Below, one piece after another: positions 53,124 through 64,000 of a stretch of 64,000 nt of DNA. Below the pieces are notes generated by a model, which was not told the DNA's origin, did no database searches, and was given only the letters and a program-made list of their open reading frames with translations. Made by a program: the position numbers and the translations under genes. The DNA comes from Pratylenchus scribneri (Eukaryota > Nematoda > Chromadorea > Rhabditida > Pratylenchidae): NCBI GenBank assembly GCA_030063045.1, contig JAQSEB010000076.1, forward strand, positions 1,024,157-1,088,156, read 5' to 3'. Within the stretch, counting starts at the first letter, position 1; every line of letters begins with the position of its first letter.

Positions 53124-55535
53124 CCATCAATCACATCTAATTTTAAAAACGTAATCTTTATTAGTTTGGGTCTGAATCTGAAGTGTATTTCGTAAAAACA
53201 AAGAATATTATGGAATTAAAACAATCGTAACAACTAATTTTTTTTGGGAAGAATTTTTAACTAAACTTTTTGTAAACTGATTCTTCAATTAAAACTTTCA
53301 AGTTAAAAACTTTCCGGAAAACTGTCGTGTGAATTAATACAATACTTTCCAAAGAAAATTTAGTGTTTAATAAAAACTCGGAATACCATGCCCTTTCCCT
53401 CATAAAATCAAAGCAAATTCCCTTTCCATTCTATACGTTTCTTCTGATCTTTTTAGTAACACAACATTTGAATTTTTTATGGAAATACAATGATACCATT
53501 TTTAGACGAATGCCAAACTAATAACTAGCAATAGCAATAAATAATGGATAATTTAAAATTGAAGAAATGACAAATGATTTAGTTGGCTATTGCCGTCCTT
53601 TTCCATCTCCATTCTCCATGCATCTTCTTCATTCTTTCTCTTAAATTTTAATGCAGTTTGTTTTTATACAGTTTAACAAATTCAAAATGTAAAAATTGTA
53701 ATAAATTTTGCTGATAATGATAAGATAAGACTAAGATGTTATTACTTATTAAATCTAGAAAAGTATTAGTCAGTTCTGCTCAAAATTTATCTCTAATTTT
53801 CATATACGAATTGCATTACAACATAAACTAAACTACTTCATATAATTCATTCATGATGAATTTAAAAAACATCTAATTACGAAAAGATTAAGATATAAGT
53901 AAAATTTAAAATGGCAGTCGTATTTCTATAATATTTGCTGGTTGCGCATAGCAACCCTAAAATTAAAATGCTGTCGGTAGCACTCACAGCAAAAAAGCTG
54001 AAAACAATTTTGTGATTACACACCGCCCTTGTCCCAGTGGCCACATTTCACAAAGGATGGCTTGAAAGAAAATGCTGCGAGAAAATTTTGAAAACCAGAC
54101 AAAATTTCTCTCGCACATCGAAAAACACCTTGCTGTTTTAAAATTCTTTCATTACATATTCTTTTTCATCAAATCTCAAAAGATATCTTGCCCAACTCAG
54201 TCAGTCCATACTCCATATACCATATCCCTTAACAACCTAACCAAATTTCACAATCACCATGCAATCATCTCACCTCAACAAAACACACTCACATTTGGTC
54301 TGTCCACTTATTAGCAATTCAGTTTTTGTAAATGAACTATTGAAGTGGAAATCCAAATTTCCCCAACCATCAAACATGGAATTTCACCTCTAATTAAAAA
54401 GGATTGATTCACAACTCACCAGCAGCAGCACTCCATTATTTTAATTTCCAACCTTCATATAAAGTATAAACTAGTATAAACTATTATTCATTTCATTATG
54501 TTAAGAAATTTTTTACCTATATATTAATTAGCAAGTAGTCTTTTACAACTTTTATTATTTTAATACCCTAAACAGAAGCTTGTAAGTCAACAAAACAAGA
54601 TTAAAACAAAGTCAATCTTTTCTTTAGCCAATTATCGTTAACACATTTTATTCCTTTGTTATTTCAAGAATCCACGCAATACTTTTTGCCCAATCATTAT
54701 TCTAAATCCATTTCATAATACTAAATAGTTGAATTCATATTCTAAATTTCTAGTCAACAAATCGGCTTCAAATTTCCAAAGAAATTTGAGAGGACATTTT
54801 AATATAACTTCAAATCACATAGCATAATACATAAAATATAACTATCGCTTGCTTTTTTGCTTCATTTTTACTTTCGGGTGAGGCATGTGGGTGGACGGCC
54901 AACTATATTATTGCCTCGCGCATTTATCGACAAATGCCTCAACCCACTTCATCCTTTTTCAATACGATCGAACTCAACTAACTTGTTAGCGCGTGCGCGA
55001 GGCTGTGACTGTGAGCATATCAAACTTTTCCAACCACCAAAAATCTTTCTTCAATTTCCCTCATTTTTTTCAATTGACCATAACTACCATTCCTCACATC
55101 TTTATTTCCTAAGCAAATCTCCACTTGTAAATATAACAACCAAAAGAAAGCGCAGGTGGTTAGTGCGCAGAGATCTCGTAGAAATGCAAACTTCCATTTC
55201 CTCGTTCTCATTCATCAATAGTGCCTCATTTCGGTGGAAGGAAGATATAGATAGATGGCTTTAATTTAGATTGGGGTCGAATGGTTGAATCTTGAATGAA
55301 TGGGTACATCGTAATCCTATTCCTATCCTCGAGGCTGGGACGACCGGCGGGCGAGGGCGAGTGGGCCCATCACCACCGCTGGCAACCTATTCGTTGACCC
55401 CGCATCCATTTATTCAATAAATAATAATAATAACGCGATTTTCTAACTATTAAGCCTTTTACGCCTCTATAAAAAGGCATATAGTATTAAGTAATGACTA
55501 TTGAAATGAGATTTACAGAATAATACAATGAGAAA
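53124..55535. other. Intergenic region, no recognisable gene
   Basis: AT-rich DNA with a GC-richer patch at 54865-55020 that has a short open plus-strand frame lacking family motifs. It could contain the promoter or 5' non-coding exons of the MEC-8-like gene. Confidence 0.45.
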
Positions 55536-55803
55536 TATTTAATTTGGCAAAAAAATTATTGAAAATGGCAAATAGAGTATTGAAATTGGCAAATAGTATT
55601 ATTTGTTTTTGGTTTATAACTTTTTTGTAACTAGGGGTTTAGGGCTAGGGTTAGGTTTAGGGCAGGCATGGGATTAGGGGCTATGGGTTTAGGGGCTAAG
55701 GTATCTTAAAGAAGTTTACTTGGCCAAGTTATATGGCCTAAAATGGAAATGAGACATAATATCCTATTTGCCAGTTTCAATACTCTATTTGCCAAATTAA
55801 ATA
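55536..55803. mobile_element. Inverted-repeat element with telomere-like core
   Basis: A 268-bp element bounded by a perfect 16-bp inverted repeat: TATTTAATTTGGCAAA at 55536-55551 and its complement at 55788-55803. A second inverted pair lies inside (55571-55596 against 55764-55789, 25 of 26 bases matching). The core at 55633-55700 is a degenerate run of TTAGGG, TTTAGGG and GGGGCT-like units. There is no coding capacity. No clear target duplication is visible. Most likely a MITE or a foldback repeat. Confidence 0.7.
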
Positions 55804-56122
55804 CTATCCACAATACAATTCAAAAATAAATAATTATAATCACAAAATATAAATCTTATGGCCTATACCCTACTATACCCTATACTTGACAATAAATTTG
55901 GCTTGGATAACACTCACTCACTTGTAGGTCGTAGCACAGTGCACCGTAAAAATTAATTGCTGATCCTAAAAATACCACTTATTTGGCATAATCTGCTTCT
56001 TCTTCTCACCAAATCAATATGTCACCAATCTTCATTCTGAATCCCCTGCAATTTGCCAAATTTCTATAAACTCTGCCGAAACAATAAAAAAAGTACAAGA
56101 AGTGTTTAACTATTGATTGCTG

Positions 56123-57932
56123 ATGAAGATGGAAAACGGCTCATCCTCATGCACTTCCTCAGTCATTCCATATACAAATGGAACAATTGGGCCAAATAAA
56201 CCATCAACTGCAGGATCACAAATGATAAATGCAGTTTCAATGGAATCTTTGAATTCAACCACAACAACAAATGGTGGTAACGGTGCAGATCCGCAAGCCG
56301 AAGTTATTTTAAATTTAAAATTCTCTTATCTAACAATTTAAATTTAAAGGTTCGAACATTATTTGTCTCGGGACTTCCTCTTGATATAAAGCCCCGTGAG
56401 CTTTATCTTCTTTTTCGCTCTTATAACGGCTACGAAACATCCCAACTCAAATTGACACCGTCCAGTAAAAATGGTTCTTCAAAGATGGTTTCTACGCCTG
56501 TAAGATCTTATTAATAAAGTTGTCCCAAAAATATAATATTATAAATTCTTCTAGGTCGGTTTTGTAACATTCGCCTCGCGACAAGATGCTGATGAAGCGA
56601 GAAAGAAATTACAAGGCGTTCGATTTGACCCTGAACAAACACAAACAATAAGATTAGAATTGGCCAGATCTAACACGAAAGTAAGCGAAATTTTCAATTA
56701 TCATAAAATAAAAAATGATGAATAAAACAATTAATATCCCATTAATATTCAGGTGACCAAACCATCCAAACAACCATCACCGCCAAACCATATTGTCAGC
56801 GCGCCTGTCTCAGCAAATTCTTCTATAATCCCAGCGTTACTTCCCCCACCCACCCCAATTTTTTCCAATATAGCTGTCGCACAACTCGCAGCAATTCAAC
56901 AACAGGTTTATTTAAATTTAGAAAATTTCCTTCAAAAAATTTAAAAACAGGGAATATTGAATTTGAAGATTTAAAAATCGCATTTCAATTTGATTTAAGA
57001 AATTTATTTATCTAACATAAACGTTAAATATTATACTTTTAGCAGCAATTGGCTGCAGCAGTTCTCCTCAATCAACAGCATCATAATGCAAATTCTTCAA
57101 ATGGCACTGCTGCTTTGGCCCAACAACATTTATTAGTAGCTTTAGATCAACAACGTCATTATCAAAATGGCATGGATAATTCGCCAATTCAACATCAATT
57201 GACGGCACTGACCGCTGTAAATAATAATCCAGCCACATTGGCTATTTCGCATGCACAACAGGCGCAAGCAGTACAGGTAAACCATTTTCATTGAATTCAA
57301 AAAAAAAAGTTCTGTTCAGCAATTATTACAACATCAGCAGAATAACACTGCCGCAGCAGCTTTTCTTGGTCCAATTCCAACAGCAAACGCTAACGTAAAC
57401 AATCCACACCTTGCTGCTGTGGCTCTTGCTGCCGCACAAAATCATAATCCAATGGTAGCTACTTCAGCTACTCTAACAGGATGGCAGCCACCCGCTGGAA
57501 CAATGAATGGCCTTCAAACGACGGGTCCATGTTCTACAATTTTTATCGCGAATTTAGGCCCAGGTATTTTTTATTGAAAAAAAAATAAAAACAAGAAATT
57601 TTCAGCTGCCACAAACTCGCCACAAATTGTGGAAGAAGAATTGAAGAATTTATTTGGAATGTTTCAAGGCTTTTCCCGCATTCGTATGCACACAAAGGTT
57701 TGATTTTCTTTTAAACTTGGTAACCAACACATCTCACTATTTTAAGAGTGGAGCTCCAGTAGCTTTTATTGAGTATGCTGAGGTGGGCCAAGCTATAACA
57801 GCTATGATGACAATGCAAGGTTATTGTTTGACTGCAAATGGAGGCACTGGAATGGGAGGAGTTACCAATGGAATACGAATTGAATTTGCTAAAACGAAGA
57901 TGGGCGATACTCAACAGCGCAACAAAGAATAA
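56123..57932 (+). CDS. mec-8: MEC-8/RBPMS-family RNA-binding protein
   Basis: RNA-binding protein with two RRMs. The worm homologue MEC-8 controls alternative splicing of neuronal and hypodermal transcripts. Exons: 56123-56302, 56350-56499, 56555-56680, 56753-56905, 57043-57276, 57320-57563, 57606-57697 and 57747-57932; 1365 nt, 454 residues. RRM1 (about 61-152) has RNP2 LFVSGLP, the family hallmark [15 protein letters not shown]1 VGFVTFAS and [20 protein letters not shown]2 (about 350-445) has [23 protein letters not shown] and [13 protein letters not shown]. The two are joined by about 200 residues rich in Gln, Ala and Asn, longer than I expect from C. elegans MEC-8. ATG at 56123 is the first in frame (56129 is also possible). 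Converges with YL1, 465 nt between stops. Confidence 0.95.
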
Positions 57933-58397
57933 ATAGAGAAGAAAATAATCAGAGGCAGAAAATCATGAAAATTCCGTCCATTTTTTGCATCTAAATTCCC
58001 ATAAAAATATGCGGGTATTTCCCAACTAGAAATCCTGAACTTTTTTTATATATATCTCATAAATGCCAAATAGCATTCACATTTCGTTATCTTCGACTTT
58101 TCACCACAAATTAAAACAAAGTTACTCTAACATTTTTATTGCACAGCAAAAAGCACGGATACCACCGTTTAATCATTCCCAATTTTTGAAATTTTCAAAA
58201 TTGCAATCACTGCATTTTTTGTTATTAAAACAAATTTCCCATGGTCCTCACTTTGCATCTGCATTTTGATAATTCCCATAATCCCCAATTTCGACTGGAA
58301 TATTTGAATATCCTTCCTTTATTCTCATAAAATATTTATAATATTGGAAATAAAATGATTTAATATTGTGTAATATGAAGATTTTGAGATAAGTGAA

Positions 58398-60129
58398 TTA
58401 TTGTCGAAATCCATAGGTATGTTTCTGCTGATGAGGGGCATCTGTCAATTTCTTTTGCTTGGCCGGTGTTGCAAAATTATCAATTTCTGCTGTTCTGCCA
58501 CTTTCATCGTCTTTATTTTTATCCATTTTTCCCATGTAATCCATATATTTTTGGCGAATTATTTTGAATGCGTTCAAATCGGAATATGGCAACTTCGTTA
58601 ATGGATCCTATAATAGAAAAAATGATCGATTTTTTTATGATAGAAAAAATACCATATAATGTGCAACTTTCCCTGTGACTGCGCAAATCCTATATTCACG
58701 ACGTTCAGGCTTTGGAAACAAATCCTTAGTTGGAGGAATCTCTGGTAATATTAAGAAATGCTTCCCATCGTTGGACCAAATCTCTCGTATGCGCGGACCT
58801 TCCATCTTCTTTTTGGGACCAACCCGTGTTTGGCGTTTCTTTCGCTCCAACTCAAATTCTTGAAAACGTTTCAGTGACGATATATTCGCCTTTGCCTAAA
58901 ATCACAATCGGGTTTTTTTAAATTGTTAGATTAATTAAATTTACAGTATTTTTGGCTTCTTCAAGTCGTTGTTGTTGGGTTTTCGGATCACAATTATTCT
59001 CTGGTACTGACATATTATTGATTCTCGCAATTGCCCAATTATTGCGTTCCAAAAGTTGCTTTTGTTTCTGCTTCTAAAAAATTAAATTATCTATCATTAT
59101 TACTAATCAATTTAAGAATTTAAATTTAATATTTATCATAATTTTGATTATCTTTTGAGAATTGCTTTTTTTACTTTACATATAATTGAGGGAAATTAAA
59201 ATAATAAATAGCACATTGGTTCAGTGGCGGTTCCAGGATTTTTCCAGAGGGACGCGCGCCAAGGTAAAAATTGCAGCACCCCGGGCCCGGGGTGCTCTTA
59301 CAAAAACAAAAAATTGCGAGCACCGAGAAGCGCGGGCTAAATTTTAAGGTTTAAAAATCGAAAATTTTGAAAAATTGCGATGTATTTGAGAAAAAATTGC
59401 TGAGACAAAAATACGAGCCGACAGGCGCGAGCGCGAAATTTTTAGTGTAATTTACAGAGGAAAAACCCTTATTTTTTCCCTATCCCTAGTCCCTACTCCC
59501 CCCGGCAACCCGCCCCCCTAAAACCGCCACTGCACTGGCTAATAGAATTATTTTGATTTTTGACTATATAATACCTTTTTCCGGCGTTCGGTCCGTTCTG
59601 TATTATATATAGTCTTGTCTGTTTCTTCTTCATTAATCTCATCTTCTTCGGGCTTATCGAAATCTGAGTCGACTTCTTCTCCTTCATCAGATGAATGCGG
59701 TGGGGATTCGAACTCCTCATCTTGATCCGACTTGATAGAATGGAATTAACCAATTTCTAGTTATAAATAAACCTCGCGAAATCCACCATAAGCATTTATG
59801 TAAAATTCATCTTTTTCTCCTTGTCCAATTTGTAGATTCAATAATTCTTGCATTTTTCTTCCAGCATTTGCCCGCCTGCTACGATTAGGTACTAGTATTT
59901 CGGGAATTTCTTGCTCGGATTCTTCATCCTCTTCATCGCTTTCGTCAATCCCTTCATCATCATCTTCATCTGATGTCATTTCATGATTTTGTGAAGATGA
60001 ACAGGGTATAGATTTCATCTTTTGCGGCTCTTGACTTTGATTAATTTGACTTTGCTGATCCATTTCTTCATCTTCCTCTTCTTCCAGCATTATTTTTCTT
60101 AGAGTTTTAGGATTATTTAATGTTGACAT
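58398..60129 (-). CDS. VPS72: YL1/VPS72, H2A.Z-binding subunit of SWR1/SRCAP
   Basis: Nuclear histone chaperone subunit of SRCAP/SWR1-type complexes that deliver H2A.Z to nucleosomes. Minus-strand exons, all phase 0: 60129-59773, 59730-59575, 59073-58945, 58895-58653 and 58607-58398; 1095 nt, 364 residues, the length I recall for human VPS72. An acidic N terminus leads to the conserved RSRRANAGRKM and EKDEFYINAYGGF, which bind H2A.Z in the family. A second acidic block, a coiled basic middle (ELERKKRQTRVGPKKK) and the C-terminal YL1_C region (RICAVTGKVAHY, then DPLTKLPYSDLNAFKIIRQKY) follow. A hAT-like MITE lies in intron 2. The DNA just upstream of the start has been tandemly duplicated. Confidence 0.96.
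59222..59532. mobile_element. hAT-like MITE in YL1 intron 2
   Basis: A 311-bp GC-rich insert with inverted ends CAGTGGCGGTT (59222-59232) and AACCGCCACTG (59522-59532). The flanking octamers CATTGGTT (59214-59221) and CACTGGCT (59533-59540) match at six of eight positions, as expected for an ageing 8-bp duplication. It contains a perfect 22-bp palindrome at 59275-59296 centred on GGGCCC. No ORF. It lies wholly inside the intron. Confidence 0.78.
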
Positions 60130-60184
60130 TTTAATTTCTTATCAGCATCAATTATGTTCCATCTATTAAAAGCAGATAAGATAT

Positions 60185-60597
60185 AGATAAAAATTAGGTA
60201 ACAGAATTTTTATTTTTAATAAAGAATTGTAAATAAATGTTACGGGGATGCGGGTGAGTTTGTTTATTTTTTTGATGAGCAAGGCGCGTTGTGTTCGCAT
60301 TCGCATTTCACGTTTCACCGCCGCCGCCCGCCGATGCCCGATGAAACGAAAAATGAAACGAAAAACAAAACGTGGTGTTGTGTATTGTGCTATCTATAGA
60401 TAAAAATTAGGTAACAGAATTTTTATTTTTAATAAAGAATTGTAAATAAATGTTACGGGGATGCGGGTGAGTTTGTTTATTTTTTTGATGAGCAAGGCGC
60501 GTTGTGTTCGCATTCGCATTTCACGTTTCACCGCCGCCGCCCGCCGATGAAACGAAAAATGAAACGAAAAACAAAACGTGGTGTTGTGTATTGTGCT
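60185..60597. repeat. Recent tandem duplication upstream of YL1
   Basis: A segment of about 205 bp starting AGATAAAAATTAGGTAACAG occurs at 60185-60391 and again at 60398-60597, 213 bp apart. The copies look identical apart from a 7-bp CCCGATG present only in the first, next to a CCGCCGCCCGCC block. The first copy starts 56 bp upstream of the YL1 start codon, so putative promoter sequence has been doubled. Confidence 0.88.
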
Positions 60598-60603
60598 TGG
60601 ATA

Positions 60604-62139
60604 ACACCAAATAATGCCAATCCCAAAAAATGCCAATTCCCAAAAATCCCAAAAAATGCCAACCCCAAAAAATGCCAACACGCAAAAAAAAATGCCAACC
60701 CAGCCAAAATCCCAAAAAATGCCAACCGGTGACTTTTCAATTTGCCAACCTTTCATTTTGCCAACTCTCCTATTTTATTTCATTTTGCCAACTTTTCAAA
60801 AAGCCAACTTTCGTTTTGCCAACTTTCGTTTTGCCAACCTCCCTATTTTATTTCATTTTGCCAACCCTGCTATTTTCCGTCTTTTTGCCAACTTTCGTTT
60901 TGCCAACCCCCCTATTTTATTTCATTTTGCCAACTTTCCTTATTTTTATTTGTTTCGGCATTCGGGGCCAAATTTTGCGGGCATTTCACTGTCATATAGG
61001 TTTTTGAACATGCTGAATTTGATTTTAACGATATTTCAATCCAATTGGCAACACATTTTGGTGGAAAATGGCACATGAATGCCGAAAATATCAACCTTCA
61101 ATTCCAAGGAAGAAAAATGGCTAATTAAATAACAATTACATATTTTCAGTTTTCGACCATCCCGGATCCGATTCTGGCATCGGATTTTCGAAATTTTTTA
61201 ATCTGAGCAAGCTATTGTTAGAAGACTTAACGATGAGAAAAAATCGTGCCATACATTAGGAGTGGGATTTTCAGGTTAAAAAATAGGCATGCCATCGATA
61301 GTAAAAAGCCGTGCCATCTTCGATTTAAGCCGTTCCACCGATGCAAAAACTTTGCCTTCATCGATTTATGACTTGCCATCGAGGTTTTAAGCCTTGCCTT
61401 TGTTGAATATAGATGCTCCGATGCTCGCCTTCACCTCCAGAATCTTGCCTCGATCCCCTCATTGCTCGCCTTCACCTCCAGAATCTTGCCTCGATCCCCT
61501 CATTGCTCGCCTTCACCTCCAGGATGTTCGCCTCCAGCCATTGATGTTAGCCTCCATTTCCCTGCCACACGATGGCACAGCTTTATCGTCGATGGCATGA
61601 CTTTCCTCATTCAGCGTTGGAACAACATTTGCGTCGATGGCACAGCTCAGAATGACGATAGCACTAACTTTTCGTCGATGGCACAGCTCAGAATGACGAT
61701 GGCAAAAATTTTCGTCGATGGCACAGCTCAGAATGACGATGGCAAAAATTTTTATATTGATGGTTTGGGTAATTTTTACATAGATAATCCCCCATCCCCT
61801 TGTAAAGTCCAATTTTTCCCTTCATTTATTTATCTACCAATTAATTTACTCAGATTAAAAATTTTTGAAAAACCGATACCAGAATCGGATCCGGCATTGT
61901 CGAAAACCCCAGGGTAGACTAAATTTGGCACTAAATTAGCTTATTACAATGTTGGAATTAATAAAAAACAAAGTTGGCAAAAATTGTTGGCAAAAAGACG
62001 GAAAATAGCAGGGTTGGCAAAATGAAATAAAATAGGGGGGTTGGCAAAACGAAAGTTGGCAAAATGAAATAAAATAGGAGGGTTGGCAGATTGACATAGC
62101 ACCTGCCAACCCAGCCAAAATCCCAAAAAATGCCAATAT
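60604..62139. repeat. Foldback-like repeat, copy 1, built of short tandem motifs
   Basis: The left arm begins with an array of CCCAAAAAATGCCAA units (60604-60725), then TTTGCCAAC/CCTATTTTATTTCATTTTG units (60735-60955). The second block returns inverted at 61973-62090. A further inverted pair of about 60 bp, marked by CCGGATCCGATTCTGG, sits at 61150-61215 and 61850-61910. Between these lie arrays of CTCGCCTTCACCTCCAGAAT (61425-61530) and of GTCGATGGCACAGCTCAGAA with GACGATGGCAAAAATTTT (61585-61755). Open frames here are by-products of the repeats. The right end carries one GCCAAAATCCCAAAAAATGCC in direct orientation (62110-62132). Confidence 0.75.
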
Positions 62140-63910
62140 CTTTAAATATCAGATTTTTGGCATTATATTTTAATTTTGATATTTATTTTCAAATAATAAA
62201 AGAAAAAAAGCAAAAAAATCGAATATTTTTCATTTATTTCGATTTTCGGGAATGAATTTTCGGGCAATTTGTAGGTATATAGGTTTTCGAGCATGCTGAA
62301 TTTGATTCTGCCATTATTGAATTCAATTATTGACATATTTTCTAGAAAAAATTGCCAAATAAGGCCAAATAAATTTATTACTTCTGACTGGACATTGCAC
62401 AAATTTCTGATCAAAATTGGACTTAAAAACATTTGGAAAAAATTATCAAAATTTGCTTAACCTAAACTAAAGTGCCATTGATAAATTCTGATTGACATTT
62501 GGAAATATGTAATGCCATCGAGGGAAAGGGAATGCCATTGGGGAAAAAAATGTTAATAATGTATTGGAACGCCATTGAAAGAAATGGATGCCATTGAAGA
62601 AAGGGGTGTGCCATTGAAAGAAGGGAGGTGCCTTTGCTGAATTTGGAATGCCTTTAAATTACAAAAATGTTGGCAATTATCCTGGAATGAAGGCGAGCAT
62701 CCGGTGTGTTGAGGTGACAGCCTGGAAGAGGAGGCGAATTCGGGGGTGCCAAGGCATCGTTCTGAGCGTGGAGGCGAACATCAGAAAGACGAGGCAATGA
62801 TTTTAATCATCTCTTGATGGCCTTCATCTCCAGAAACTCGTCTTCGCTTCCAGAATCCCGCCTTCGCTTCCAGAATCCCGCGTTCGCCTCCAGAATCCCG
62901 CTTTAGCCTCGTCTTGCCTTCACCTCCTGAATCTCGCCTTCATTTCTAAGATATTCGCCTCGGCACCAGGATGCTCACCACTACCTCCATAATCTCGCCT
63001 CCATCTCCAGGATTTTAGTTTCCAAGAAATTTGTCACAATCCATTGGCAGTCCCCTTTTCCCAATTGCAATCTCTATCGTCGATGGCACAGCACTATCGT
63101 CGAAGGCATGGGTTTGGCAAAGGTTTGCCTCGAGCACAACACTGGATGGAATTGGTACGATGGCATTTTGTACATTTTTTTGCCGATGGCACAGCATAAA
63201 ATGGCGATGGCACGAATTTTAAATCGAAGGCACGGCTAAATACATCGATGGCATAACTTTTTTGCATTCTTGGCACAGCTAATTTTAACCTAGATAATCC
63301 TCCCTACCCTTGTATGGCCAAATTTTTCCCTTCATTCATTTATAAGGCAATAACATGCTAAGATTATAAAATTTCGAAAAGCCGATGCCAGAATCAAATC
63401 CGGCATGGTCGAAAACCCCTGGGGAGCCTAAACATGGCACTTAGTTAGCCTAGGATAACGTTGGAAATAATAAAAGACAAAGTGGGCAAAAATGATGGGC
63501 AAATAGAAGGAAAATAGGGGGGTGGGCAAATTGAAATAAAATAGGAGGGTGGGCAAATTGAACCTGTACCTAATTCCACATTAATAAATAATTATGATAT
63601 TAATAAATTGATTTAATATTCAAATAAAAAATTTTCCATTGTATTGGCATTCTGTGTGTTTTGTTTTCCCCTTGTTGGCATTTTTTGGGATTTTGGTTGG
63701 ATTGGCTTTTTTTGGGAGTTGGCATTTTTTGGGATTGGCATTTTTTGGGATTTTGGCTGGGTTGGCATTTTTTGGGATTTTTATTGGCATTTTTTGGGTT
63801 TTATGGGCGTTGGCATTTTTTGGGATTTTGGCTGGGTTGGCATTTTTTGGGATTTATGGTAGTTGGCATTTTTTGGGATTTATGGTAGTTGGCATTTTTT
63901 GGATCAGCGT
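62140..63910. repeat. Foldback-like repeat, copy 2 (diverged)
   Basis: A second, diverged copy in the same orientation. Sequence around GAGCATGCTGAATTTGATT (62291-62309) corresponds to 61007-61025 in copy 1. TTCGCTTCCAGAATCCCG arrays lie at 62830-62905, TCGATGGCACAGC units at 63075-63270, a CCAGAATCAAATCCGGCATGG block at 63388-63408, GTGGGCAAATTG/AATAAAATAGGAGGG units at 63520-63562, and an array of TTGGCATTTTTTGGGATTTT at 63678-63903, the inverse of the array opening copy 1. A TGCCATTGAAGAAAGG-type array at 62510-62630 has a weaker counterpart (TGCCATCGA units) at 61288-61385. No coding capacity is supported. Confidence 0.65.
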
Positions 63911-64000
63911 TGTGCTTGTGTTTTAAACATAAGACTTTTTATCCAAATTCCAAAACGAATTTTTCCGGCTATGAGAAAGAACGAGCTACGAAATACAATT

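Noticed and set aside
60521..60756. Minus-strand ORFs of repeated Trp-His-Phe-Gly peptides
   Set aside because: They are translations of the TGCCAATCCCAAAAAA array. All three frames show the same periodicity, so this is repeat DNA and not protein.
63639..63926. Plus-strand ORFs rich in WHFLGF repeats
   Set aside because: They arise from the TTGGCATTTTTTGGG array and are open in three frames at once.

Overview
The window is animal DNA and reads as nematode. It is AT-rich (I estimate about two thirds A+T), most introns are 40-60 nt, and the genes match worm families: an SK potassium channel, a Cys-loop receptor, a MOD-5-type serotonin transporter, cytochrome c1, an MSK kinase, a MEC-8/RBPMS RNA-binding protein and YL1. 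From memory, the C. elegans counterparts mod-5, cyc-1, rskn-2, mec-8 and the YL1 gene all lie on chromosome I, and cyc-1 and rskn-2 are close neighbours there. The window would then be a piece of the ancestral chromosome-I linkage group. I cannot name the species.

Layout: 1-16.5 kb is gene-poor. It holds one unrecognised candidate gene, with exons spread over about 8.4-11.7 kb, inside long AT-rich DNA. From 16.5 to 60.1 kb there are ten genes I can rebuild exon by exon: SK channel (+, 16568-21402), TXNDC12-like ER thioredoxin (-, 21870-22886), Cys-loop receptor (+, 25661-28861), acidic unknown protein (-, 29230-30580), serotonin transporter (+, 34969 or 36128 to 40532), CCDC124 (-, 40919-41796), cytochrome c1 (+, 42747-43989), MSK kinase (-, 44959-48962), MEC-8-like RNA-binding protein (+, 56123-57932) and YL1/VPS72 (-, 58398-60129). 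In eight of the ten, the exons I chose by splice signals add up to an exact multiple of three. Cytochrome c1 and MSK each break by one base, in a short homopolymer.

The ten genes alternate strand perfectly, giving five convergent tail-to-tail pairs and no same-strand neighbours, so nothing looks like an operon. Several act in neuronal signalling (SK channel, Cys-loop receptor, serotonin transporter, MSK, MEC-8). The others are housekeeping (respiratory complex III, ribosome-associated factor, chromatin remodelling subunit, ER redox).

Mobile and repeat DNA sits mainly at 51.6-53.1 kb (one transposon nested in another, with intact target-site duplications at both levels), 55.5-55.8 kb (an inverted-repeat element with a telomere-like core), in a YL1 intron at 59.2-59.5 kb (hAT-like MITE) and at 60.2-63.9 kb (a tandem duplication, then two copies of a foldback-like repeat built from short tandem motifs). 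I found no convincing RNA genes, CRISPR arrays or viral genes.
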